Source of the DNA: Negativicutes bacterium
GTDB taxonomy: Bacteria; Bacillota; Negativicutes; Anaeromusales; Anaeromusaceae
Length of the DNA: 64,000 nucleotides
Direction of reading: 5' to 3'
NCBI GenBank assembly: GCA_009929485.1
Contig: SAAJ01000014.1
Coordinates: 1 to 64,000 of the forward strand
The number at the start of each line of letters is the position of its first letter. The stretch's first letter is position 1. Under the pieces are notes generated by a model. That model was given only the letters and a program-made list of their open reading frames with translations, was not told where the DNA came from and did no database searches. The position numbers were made by a program, and so were the translations under genes. This document shows positions 9,570-17,043 of the stretch, one piece after another.

Positions 9570-10652
9570 TTACGACAAACGCCGTTTCAGACGGTATACG
9601 TACGCCAAAACTTCAGCTACTGATTTATATAGTTCCGCAGGCACCGCATCTCCCACTTCGGTAGAAGCGTACAACGCTCTTGCCAACGGTTTGTTTTCTA
9701 CAACAACTACCTTATGTTCTTTGGCAATTTCCTTGATGCGCAGCGCGACAAAATCTTGGCCTTTCGCCACGATTTGCGGTGCCGCCATCACTTTATTGTC
9801 GTATTTCAAAGCCACTGCAAAATGAGTAGGATTGGTTATAACCACATCAGCTTTGGGCACTTCCTGCATCATCCGCTGCATAGCCATAGCCCGCTGCCGT
9901 TCCTTGATTTTCCCCTTAATTTGCGGGTCCCCTTCACTTTGCTTAAATTCCTGTTTTACATCATGTTTACTCATTTTCAAATTTTGACGATATTCCCAAT
10001 TTTGATACAGAAAATCTAATGCTGCCAAAACCAGCATAACTGCACAAATTTCAAAAACCATACCTAAAATCATCGAAGAGGTAGCCTTTAAAGACGCCCA
10101 TAACTCCGCATTAATCAGCATGGCGTTGTTCAGCAAATTCTGCTTAATAACGCGATAAATAAAAAAGCCTACTACACATACCTTAAACAAGGACTTTGCC
10201 AATTCTACCAAAGAACGCTTAGAAATCAACCGGCCCATGCCGGAAATAGGATCCAATTTTTCCAAGCTGGGCATTAACGGTTCCAAACTGAAAATAAAAC
10301 CGACTTGTAATAAATTCATAATCACCGCTGAAAAGGCTAAAGTTGCCATAATCGGAAAAGCAGTTTTCAACATGACAAAAATCGCTTCTATAAATAAAAG
10401 CTGTAAATCAACAAAGGTCAAATCATTAGTAGAAAAGCTGCTGTAAACATGGCGCATAAACAGTCCTAGTTCTTCAAAAATAAAACTGCCCAGCACTTGC
10501 AGCACAAAAAAAGCCAAAATAATACTGACGGTTGCATTAATTTCCGTGCTTTTGGCAACTTGGCCTTTTTCGCGCGCTTCCTGCAGCCGCTTGGGCGTAG
10601 CGTCTTCTGTTTTTTCCTCATTAAATCGTTGTAAATCAAACGACCAAGAAAT
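9570..10652 (-). CDS. flhB: FlhB export switch protein, apparently starting at ATT
   Basis: FlhB sets the export specificity switch. The 360-aa product has the N-terminal FDLQRFNEEKTEDATPKR signature, four membrane segments, and the autocleavage site NPTHFAVALKY in the cytoplasmic domain. The family usually opens with M-x-W-x-F-D-L-Q. The corresponding codon here (10650-10652) is ATT, and there is no ATG, GTG or TTG in frame between the fliR stop and this point. The nearest ATG in frame lies inside fliR. AGGGA sits 4-5 bases upstream of the ATT. It may be a rare AUU start as in infC, a mutated ATG, a sequence error, or an N-terminally extended protein. The family call is certain; the start is not. 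Confidence 0.9.
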   Translation of the reverse strand: MSWSFDLQRFNEEKTEDATPKRLQEAREKGQVAKSTEINATVSIILAFFVLQVLGSFIFEELGLFMRHVYSSFSTNDLTFVDLQLLFIEAIFVMLKTAFPIMATLAFSAVIMNLLQVGFIFSLEPLMPSLEKLDPISGMGRLISKRSLVELAKSLFKVCVVGFFIYRVIKQNLLNNAMLINAELWASLKATSSMILGMVFEICAVMLVLAALDFLYQNWEYRQNLKMSKHDVKQEFKQSEGDPQIKGKIKERQRAMAMQRMMQEVPKADVVITNPTHFAVALKYDNKVMAAPQIVAKGQDFVALRIKEIAKEHKVVVVENKPLARALYASTEVGDAVPAELYKSVAEVLAYVYRLKRRLS

Positions 10653-10671
10653 TCGTCCCTGCCGCTCAACT

Positions 10672-11454
10672 TCAGCGCAGCAGGAGCAATATCTTGTACA
10701 TTTCCTGATACATGCCATTAAACGCCACTTCCAAAAATAAAATATAAAAAGGAATGACAAGAGTTAAGACAAACAAACCTACAAAAATTTTTACGGGAAT
10801 ACCTACAACAAAAATATTCATCTGCGGCATAGTCCGCGCCAAAATGCCCAAAGCAATATCAGAAAGCAGCAAGGCACTCAGCACGGGAATGGAAATTTTC
10901 ATTGCGATTACAAATAGACCGCCTACCATATCTGCAAACACTTCTGCACTTTGCGGTGAAAAATCCACTTCCCCGACAGGTATCAATTGATAGCTGTTGA
11001 TTAAACCAGAAAATAAAAAATGATGACTGTTCGTTGTTAAAAACACCAGCATAGCCAGTATATATTTAAAATTCCCTAAAAGGGGTACTTGCTGCCCGGA
11101 TTGGGGATCAAATACGCTGACGATGCCAAAGCCAATTTGCATATCCAAGAGCTGCCCCGCCATTTGCACGGCGGTAAAAAACAAATAAGCCGTAAAGCCC
11201 ATGACCAGCCCCACAAGCAGTTCCTTAAGAACCATAAAGGCAAAAGGAAATAACGTATCAGGAATTGCCAATTCAGGCCGAAAAATCAGGGGGAAAAGCA
11301 GCAAGGCGCACATAAAGGCCAAAGACATGCGAATACGTCCCGAAACATTACGACTGCCAAAAAAAGGGGCTGTTATAAAAAGTCCCGACATGCGCACTAA
11401 CATCAATAAAAAAAAGCCCACATGTCCTTGGAAAACTGCAAAAAGTTCATTCAT
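10672..11454 (-). CDS. fliR: FliR export gate protein
   Basis: FliR is a polytopic membrane subunit of the FliP5Q4R1 export gate. The 260-aa sequence has about six hydrophobic segments and the conserved block DMQIGFGIVSVFDPQ. It sits in the canonical fliP-fliQ-fliR-flhB order and ends 19 bases before the flhB start codon. It is a separate gene here, not fused to flhB as in some clostridia. Confidence 0.95.
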   Translation of the reverse strand: MNELFAVFQGHVGFFLLMLVRMSGLFITAPFFGSRNVSGRIRMSLAFMCALLLFPLIFRPELAIPDTLFPFAFMVLKELLVGLVMGFTAYLFFTAVQMAGQLLDMQIGFGIVSVFDPQSGQQVPLLGNFKYILAMLVFLTTNSHHFLFSGLINSYQLIPVGEVDFSPQSAEVFADMVGGLFVIAMKISIPVLSALLLSDIALGILARTMPQMNIFVVGIPVKIFVGLFVLTLVIPFYILFLEVAFNGMYQEMYKILLLLR

Positions 11455-11464
11455 ACAACGGCCC

Positions 11465-11734
11465 TCAATGCGACAGTTTGGGCAGTATCAAAAGCAATTG
11501 CTGCATATAGTCCATCAAAAGACGCAGCATCCACGGCCCAAAGATCAAAATTGCCACAAATACGGCAATAATTTTAGGAATAAACGCCAATGTCTGCTCC
11601 TGGATTTGCGTAGTAGCCTGAAACACACTAACCAGTAAGCCTACCAGAAGCCCTAAGCCCAACATAGGAGCCGATACCAGCATTACCATCAGCAGGGCGT
11701 CGCGGCCCAATTCGACAGCATAATCTGCCGACAT
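11465..11734 (-). CDS. fliQ: FliQ export gate protein
   Basis: FliQ is a small two-helix membrane subunit of the flagellar export gate. The 89-aa product has two long hydrophobic segments, around residues 15-40 and 50-75. The family signature includes LLVGLLVSVFQATTQIQEQT. Its length and position between fliP and fliR are exactly as expected. Confidence 0.95.
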   Translation of the reverse strand: MSADYAVELGRDALLMVMLVSAPMLGLGLLVGLLVSVFQATTQIQEQTLAFIPKIIAVFVAILIFGPWMLRLLMDYMQQLLLILPKLSH

Positions 11735-11750
11735 AACTCATCGCCCCGTT

Positions 11751-12521
11751 TCAATTAAAACTCATAATTAATGATCGTACAACCAAATGCCAGCCATCAA
11801 CCAAGACAAATAAGAGAATCTTAAAGGGCAGTGAAATCATGACTGGCGGCACCATCATCATCCCCATTGACATCAAGGTGCTTGCCACCACCATGTCAAT
11901 GACGATAAACGGAATGTATAAAAGGAACCCAATTTGAAAAGCAGTTTTTAACTCGCTAATCATGAACGCTGGGATCAAGACCGATGTAGACACATCTTCC
12001 GGTCCATTAGGGCGCGGCGCCTCTGAAAGATTAACAAATAATGCCAAGTCGTTTTTACGAGTCTGCTTAAACATAAATTCCCGCATCGGCTCCATCGCTG
12101 CTTTGACGGCATCCTCTTGCCCCATTCCACCTGCTAAAAAAGGCTGCAGCGCGTTTTGATTCACTGCATCCAAGTAGGGGGACATCGTGAAAAACGTAAG
12201 AAACAGCGCCAATGCGACAAGCACCTGGTTGGGAGGCATTTGTTGAGTCGCTAGGGCGCTGCGCAAAAAAGAAAGCACGACGATAATCCGTGTAAAGGAT
12301 GTCATCATAATCAAAATAGACGGAGCTAATGACAGCACAGTCAGGGTCAGTAAAATTTGTAGGCTTAGAGCCACTTCTTGAGGATTGGTCGCTTCATTAA
12401 CGCCTATCGAAACATTCGGCGCCGGCACCAGCGGCGCCGCTTCCACGTCGGCACAAATTAATCCTATTATGCAAAACAGAACCATCCCGAAAAGCAGCAA
12501 GCCATGTTTCTTATAGTTCAC
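11751..12521 (-). CDS. fliP: FliP export gate protein
   Basis: FliP forms the pentameric core of the export gate. The 256-aa product begins with a cleavable signal peptide (hydrophobic stretch about residues 9-24, AEAAP-type exit). It then has the hallmark LAPSILIMMTSFTRIIVVLS and a C-terminal hydrophobic hairpin. It lies between fliO and fliQ. Confidence 0.95.
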   Translation of the reverse strand: MNYKKHGLLLFGMVLFCIIGLICADVEAAPLVPAPNVSIGVNEATNPQEVALSLQILLTLTVLSLAPSILIMMTSFTRIIVVLSFLRSALATQQMPPNQVLVALALFLTFFTMSPYLDAVNQNALQPFLAGGMGQEDAVKAAMEPMREFMFKQTRKNDLALFVNLSEAPRPNGPEDVSTSVLIPAFMISELKTAFQIGFLLYIPFIVIDMVVASTLMSMGMMMVPPVMISLPFKILLFVLVDGWHLVVRSLIMSFN

Positions 12522-12540
12522 TCCGCTACCTCTTTCTTAC

Positions 12541-13086
12541 TTATTTTCGGGATTGATCAAACACACGCGGGAATTTGTTTTTCAGTGCATCTAAACGCTG
12601 CAACGAATTCGTCAGCATGTTGTTTAAAGGAATCTCACTAAATAATTCATCTTGTAACAACGCATCCTGCTGGGAACGAATACGGTCTATTTCTTGAGAA
12701 TCGGTAATCTCCAGTAATAATTGGATTTGTTGGGAAGTAATCCCCAAAACCAAAATCCGCCCGCCTACTTCCACTACCTGGATTGCGCCTTGCTGTCCCA
12801 GCGGAATTACTTGCAATATCTGTTGCTTTCTGCCTCCATTCGCTCCCAAGTGCCCTAAGCGTCGTCCTAAAAAACGAGACGCCATATAAGCCAAAAGGAG
12901 CACTACCGCAAAGGTAAACAATAAAGAGAACACATAGGCAAAAGAAGAAAACCAAGAAATACCGCCGCTATTAGAAACTGGTTCTTGGTATTTTAAATAC
13001 TCGTTTCCTGATTCTACAGCTAAAGCGGCCGTCTGCCAGACAGCCGCCGCCACTCCTACCGTTAATGCCGTCAGAAACCGTCCCAT
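12541..13086 (-). CDS. fliO: FliO/FliZ export gate assembly protein
   Basis: FliO helps FliP assemble into the export gate. The chosen ATG at 13086 gives 181 aa, with a signal-like N terminus (MGRFLTALTVGVAAAVW), one transmembrane helix near residues 45-70 and a basic cytoplasmic domain. The longer open frame overlaps all of the cheY 3' end and is not credible as an N terminus. The sequence is poorly conserved, as usual for FliO, so the call rests on hydropathy and position between cheY and fliP. Confidence 0.85.
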   Translation of the reverse strand: MGRFLTALTVGVAAAVWQTAALAVESGNEYLKYQEPVSNSGGISWFSSFAYVFSLLFTFAVVLLLAYMASRFLGRRLGHLGANGGRKQQILQVIPLGQQGAIQVVEVGGRILVLGITSQQIQLLLEITDSQEIDRIRSQQDALLQDELFSEIPLNNMLTNSLQRLDALKNKFPRVFDQSRK

Positions 13087-13090
13087 AATC

Positions 13091-13453
13091 TTATCCAATG
13101 ACTTTGCGAACCGCTTCCAAAACACGATCCGGCTGGAACGGCTTAACAATGAAGTCCCGGGCGCCGCATTGAATGGCTTCAATAACCATAGCCTGCTGAC
13201 CCATGGCGCTACACATGATCACCTTAGCATTTGCATCAATTTTTTTAATTTCCTTTACCGCCGTAATTCCATCCATTTCCGGCATAGTAATATCCATTGT
13301 AGTCAAGTCCGGTTTCAGTTCCTGAAATTTTTCTACTGCTTTTTGTCCGTTTTCCGCTTCACCGACTACCTCATACCCATTTTTAGAAAGAATATCCTTG
13401 ATCATCATCCGCATGAACGCAGCGTCATCCACAATCAATACCCGTATTGCCAT
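13091..13453 (-). CDS. cheY: CheY chemotaxis response regulator
   Basis: CheY is a single-domain receiver that carries the signal from CheA to the flagellar switch. It shows the acidic pair (IVDDAAFM), phospho-acceptor Asp54 (TMDITMPEMDG), the Ser of MCSAMGQ, and Lys in IVKPF. The length is 120 aa from the ATG at 13453, which has AAGGAGAG eight bases upstream. The ATG two codons earlier is too close to that site. It lies between fliY and fliO, as in Bacillus. Confidence 0.95.
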   Translation of the reverse strand: MAIRVLIVDDAAFMRMMIKDILSKNGYEVVGEAENGQKAVEKFQELKPDLTTMDITMPEMDGITAVKEIKKIDANAKVIMCSAMGQQAMVIEAIQCGARDFIVKPFQPDRVLEAVRKVIG

Positions 13454-13485
13454 TGCCATCTCTCCTTATATCATTCTAGATTTTA

Positions 13486-14640
13486 TTATTGCAAGCTACT
13501 GGCCCGTTCTATCGGGCTGACAATATCTGTTATGCGAACTCCAAAGTTTTCATCAATAACCACGACTTCCCCTTTGGCTAGCAATTTACCGTTTACTAAA
13601 ACATCCACAGGTTCGCCAGCCAACTTATCCAGTTCCAAAACCGAGCCAGGACTCAACTCTAAAATTTCGCGAATCAATTTTTTAGTTCGTCCTAACTCCA
13701 CCGTCACCTGCAACGGTACGTCCAAAATCAAACCAATATTCCCATCTACGCCCGCCATTGCGCCTGGCACAAGCGGTGAAAATTGTACTGCCTGCACTGG
13801 AACTTGAGGCTGTTGATAGCTAGGCTGCGGCGGTGCGTAATAGCCCTGCTGCGGAGGCATTGCCGCAGCAGGAGCTGGAGCGGCTGCGGCGGCCATAGGA
13901 GGAGCCGTCTGCGGCGCTGTTGGCGCAGCAGCTGGCTGCGCAGGAGCTGCCGGTACTGCCGCCTGTTGAGTTGCCATATCGCCCATAAGATTTTTGACCA
14001 GCGTCTTAGCTACCTCTACCGGCAAAATCTGCATAATTTCGCTGTCAATTAAGTCTTCCACTTCCATACGGAAAGCCACCCTCACCACGTTTTCCGTCGC
14101 AGTAAGCGCCGACGTCAACGGCTCATGCGTGGCAAAATGGATCAAGTTCGCTTTTGGCGGTGAAATATCAATTTTTTGTTTAAACATAGTCGACATCGAA
14201 GTAGCTACCGAACCCATCATTTGGTTCATAGCTTCTCCTACAGCGCTCATATATAATTCATTTAATTCCGTAGGAGGATTGGTGCCGTCATTGCCCATCA
14301 TCAGATCCGCAATAATCAGGGCATCTGATTCTTTAATCGCCAACAAATTAGTCCCATGAACACCATGGGTATAGCCAACCTCCACTACAAGGAACGGCAA
14401 CGGACAAGCATTCTGAATTTCCTTCAGAGACGAAACTCCCACCTTAGGAGTCGTAATAGAAACGCGCTTGCCTAATAAAATCGACAAGGTTGTTGCCGCG
14501 CTACCCATAGAGATGTTGCCAATCTCGCCCAGAGCGTCATGCTCTACATCAGAAAGAATCTCTCCACTTGCTGCTTCCGGCGCGGCTTCGCCTTTGAGCA
14601 AGGCATCAAGTTCCTCTTGGCTGAGAAAGCTCTCACTCAT
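13486..14640 (-). CDS. fliY: FliY, flagellar switch protein with CheY-P phosphatase domain
   Basis: FliY replaces FliN in the C-ring of many Firmicutes and dephosphorylates CheY-P. The 384-aa protein has an N-terminal FliM-like CheY-binding peptide (LSQEELDALLKG) and a CheC-like domain with EIGNISMG and the second E/N motif (AVGEAMNQMMG). A linker of about 60 residues rich in Ala, Pro and Gln follows, then a C-terminal FliN/SpoA domain (LDVPLQVTVELGRTK). The start at 14640 overlaps the fliM stop by eight bases, with AAGGAGAT upstream. Confidence 0.95.
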   Translation of the reverse strand: MSESFLSQEELDALLKGEAAPEAASGEILSDVEHDALGEIGNISMGSAATTLSILLGKRVSITTPKVGVSSLKEIQNACPLPFLVVEVGYTHGVHGTNLLAIKESDALIIADLMMGNDGTNPPTELNELYMSAVGEAMNQMMGSVATSMSTMFKQKIDISPPKANLIHFATHEPLTSALTATENVVRVAFRMEVEDLIDSEIMQILPVEVAKTLVKNLMGDMATQQAAVPAAPAQPAAAPTAPQTAPPMAAAAAPAPAAAMPPQQGYYAPPQPSYQQPQVPVQAVQFSPLVPGAMAGVDGNIGLILDVPLQVTVELGRTKKLIREILELSPGSVLELDKLAGEPVDVLVNGKLLAKGEVVVIDENFGVRITDIVSPIERASSLQ

Positions 14641-15637
14641 TTTCCGTATCTCCTTCATTTAGTATTTTCGTAATCTGTACAGCCATTTTTCGATTAACCA
14701 GACCCGGCTTGCATAAAAATTTTTCCCGGTGCCCAATGGTAATTTTCAACTCATGGTCAACCTGGCTATCCAGTCGTAACACATCTCCGTGAGACAATCC
14801 AAGCAGATCGTACACATTAATTTGCGTACGCCCCATTTCGACAACAAGAGGAATACGCGCCCTTTCCAGCTTTTGCTGTATGGCGCTCACATGCTCCGGC
14901 AGCGACTGCTTGCTCATGGACGAAGCTACCCAGAAAGTAGTGGTTAGCTTTGACATAATGGGTTCCAGTACTAAATAAGGAATACAGATATTGACTAAGC
15001 CTTCGGCCTGTCCGATTTTGCATTGCAAAGTAATAAGCACTACCATGTCATTAGGGGGTACAATCTGAGTAAACTGAGGATTAGTCTCAATCATTTCCAG
15101 CTTAGGATCTACTACTAATACCTGTTTCCAGGCATCCTGCAGAGAATCCAGGGCTTTACTCATAACCCGGCGAACAATCGATTCTTCAATATCTGTCAAT
15201 GCTCGAGGTTTAGACAAAGGCAGGCCTACCCCCCCGAACAACCGGTCAATTACGGCAAACACTATATTGGGGTTCATTTCCAAGATGACATTCCCTTTTA
15301 AGGGACGCATTTGAAAAATACCAATAACACTGGGGTTAGGCAAAGAGCGAACAAATTCTTCATAAGTCATTTGGTCGACTGAAGCTACGTTAATATGCAC
15401 CAATGCCCGCAAATTGGCAGATAAGTAAGTGTTGAAAAACCTAGCGAAGTTTTCATGCAACATGTACAGCGTACGAATTTGATCTTTAGAAAACTTGTCA
15501 GGCCGCTTGAAATCATAGACCTTGATTTTGCGTTGTTCCTGTTCGCCTTTCATGTCTTCCGCAGATACTTCTCCTGCAGAAAGCGCATTTAGCAACTCAT
15601 CAATTTCGGACTGGGATAATACATCAGGCCCGGCCAA
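14633..15637 (-). CDS. fliM: FliM flagellar switch protein
   Basis: FliM binds CheY-P and sits between FliG and FliY in the C-ring. The N-terminal CheY-binding peptide (LSQSEIDELLNAL), the middle CheC-like domain (FQMRPLKGNVILEMNP, GGVGLPLSKPRALTDIE) and the C-terminal SpoA domain (IPLVVEMGRTQI) are all present. The length of 334 aa is normal. It is translationally coupled to fliY. Confidence 0.96.
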   Translation of the reverse strand: MAGPDVLSQSEIDELLNALSAGEVSAEDMKGEQEQRKIKVYDFKRPDKFSKDQIRTLYMLHENFARFFNTYLSANLRALVHINVASVDQMTYEEFVRSLPNPSVIGIFQMRPLKGNVILEMNPNIVFAVIDRLFGGVGLPLSKPRALTDIEESIVRRVMSKALDSLQDAWKQVLVVDPKLEMIETNPQFTQIVPPNDMVVLITLQCKIGQAEGLVNICIPYLVLEPIMSKLTTTFWVASSMSKQSLPEHVSAIQQKLERARIPLVVEMGRTQINVYDLLGLSHGDVLRLDSQVDHELKITIGHREKFLCKPGLVNRKMAVQITKILNEGDTENE

Positions 15638-15672
15638 CGCGCTCCCTCCCTTTGTTGCATCTTACCACGTTA

Positions 15673-16149
15673 TTATTGCAAAATAAAGTTTGTGATATAT
15701 ACTTCATAAACCCGCTCTTCTCCCAACGACTTATTCACTTCACGTTTAATAAGCTCTTTGAGGTTTTCTTGTTTCGAGGGATCAAAGTCTTCTACTTTTT
15801 GTGACCGCAGCACATATAACACCGTATCCTGCACCTTCACCTCTTGAGGAGACAAAGCGTTTTTATCTTTTTTCTCTTCCTTTTGGGGCTTCATTTCCAA
15901 AACAAGACCTATTTTCAAATAACGTCCGCTGCTAGGTCCCCCTATGTTAACAACCAGTTGACCGTCTTTAGGGTCTCCCAGCTTTACAAAGGTTCCCGGC
16001 TCGCGCTGCTCGATTTTGGTTCCTGACTTATCAGCAACAATTTTAGAAGCAATAAAGTATGAGATTCCTCCGGCCAGCGCCAATCCCACTACAATCATGA
16101 CCACAATCAACATCATCGGTATCTTTTTCTTCTTTTCTTCATCAGCCAT
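15673..16149 (-). CDS. fliL: FliL flagellar basal body-associated protein
   Basis: FliL is a single-pass membrane protein that associates with the stator ring. The 158-aa product has a lysine-rich N terminus, one transmembrane helix (IPMMLIVVMIVVGLAL...) and a periplasmic/extracellular domain ending in VYITNFILQ, as the family does. The ATG at 16149 has AAGGAGGTG five bases upstream; the earlier in-frame ATG lacks one. Confidence 0.92.
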   Translation of the reverse strand: MADEEKKKKIPMMLIVVMIVVGLALAGGISYFIASKIVADKSGTKIEQREPGTFVKLGDPKDGQLVVNIGGPSSGRYLKIGLVLEMKPQKEEKKDKNALSPQEVKVQDTVLYVLRSQKVEDFDPSKQENLKELIKREVNKSLGEERVYEVYITNFILQ

Positions 16150-16241
16150 TGCTACACCTCCTTCAAACTTCGGCATATCTTATAAAATATTTAATATTAT
16201 TTACATATGTACAGCGGTTAATCCCCGCTTATTTTCAATTG

Positions 16242-16436
16242 TTAACGAAAATTATTAAATATGGCCCGACGATATTGCATTACTTTGCGCACTAGTTCTT
16301 CCATAGATTCTTCCACAAGTAATTTTTTCCCATTTGTCAAAGTTACCACTGTATCTGGTGTTTCCTCAATCATTTCAATTAGTTCCGCATTTAAAACAAA
16401 TTCATCTTTTGCTTTCAAACGAGTCACCTTGATCAT
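16242..16436 (-). CDS. flbD: FlbD/SwrD flagellar protein
   Basis: This 64-aa FlbD-family protein (YlzI/SwrD of Bacillus, where it boosts stator torque) has the typical opening MIKVTRLKAKDEFVLNAELI and the ETPDTVVTLTNGKK block. The ATG at 16436 has AAGGGGAG upstream. In related operons it follows flgE directly; here flgE is absent and a hairpin and about 170 bases of non-coding sequence precede it. Confidence 0.9.
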   Translation of the reverse strand: MIKVTRLKAKDEFVLNAELIEMIEETPDTVVTLTNGKKLLVEESMEELVRKVMQYRRAIFNNFR

Positions 16437-16610
16437 TGCATTTCTCCCCTTACATTGGACTGCAGGGAGGAAATTCCTCCCTGCAGCTAATTTTACCATC
16501 ACCGTTCCAAATTAGCCAGTTTTTACAAAAGACATCCGAATTTTATACAACCGCTTCCATCATTCCGCGGTTGAAGAGCTTCCGATGCGGTCCAGCTCCT
16601 GACCAGTGTT
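16437..16610 (-). other. Non-coding gap where flgE would be expected
   Basis: This is the space between the TIGR02530 gene and flbD. No frame shows FlgD or FlgE sequence. It contains a perfect hairpin (16460-16486) and AT-rich sequence with a TAAAAT -10-like element just upstream of it. It may be a deletion scar or an added regulatory spacer. Confidence 0.5.
16460..16486. repeat. Perfect 11-5-11 inverted repeat upstream of flbD
   Basis: Arms CTGCAGGGAGG and CCTCCCTGCAG flank a five-base AT loop. No T-run follows on the minus strand, so it is not a classical terminator. One arm carries GGAGG, which the other arm would mask. It lies 23 bases before the flbD start, so it could act as an mRNA processing or stability element. 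Confidence 0.75.
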
Positions 16611-17006
16611 TCAAGCAATTACGGCACTGTCTATATTCGTAAACACATGGCTTTTAACACCGTCGCCTTCCATGGCTGTGATCACAGTTTTATTACGCAC
16701 GCTGACGACAAAAGCAAGGGAATCTACAAGTACCAAAGCTTCCCGTCCGCCTTTCTGCGCCGCATCTTGCACGGCACTTTGCAGACGCTGCGTTTGTGAC
16801 GAACTTAATTCAATGCCCCGTTGCGCCAAGCGTTGTTGCGCATGCTGTGAAAAATGCAATTCCTGCATTTGCCCCTGCAGTACCGCCTCAAAGGAATCGG
16901 CAGCTCCTGTTGCCTTCTTTGTTGCCGCTCCTGCAGACTCATTAAAAGATCTAAGAGGTGACGGCGTGACAAGTTGCTGTGAAAAAACAACTTTAGGTGG
17001 CTGCAT
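16611..17006 (-). CDS. TIGR02530-type flagellar operon protein
   Basis: This 131-aa protein has the conserved core of the flagellar operon family usually found between flgD and flgE in clostridial-type operons: FSQHAQQRLAQRGIEL, then GGREALVLVDSLAFVVSV and VITAMEGDG near the C terminus. The exact function is unknown to me; a role in hook assembly is suggested only by location. Here both usual neighbours, flgD and flgE, are missing, so it stands between fliK and flbD. Confidence 0.82.
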   Translation of the reverse strand: MQPPKVVFSQQLVTPSPLRSFNESAGAATKKATGAADSFEAVLQGQMQELHFSQHAQQRLAQRGIELSSSQTQRLQSAVQDAAQKGGREALVLVDSLAFVVSVRNKTVITAMEGDGVKSHVFTNIDSAVIA

Positions 17007-17043
17007 GCAAACCGTCCTCCTTCACGCCAAAAGCTTTTGCTTT

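Noticed and set aside
16498-16520. Sigma-54-like element (TTGGAACG) upstream of flbD
   Set aside because: The second half (GGTA) does not carry the required GC at the right distance, so the match is too weak.
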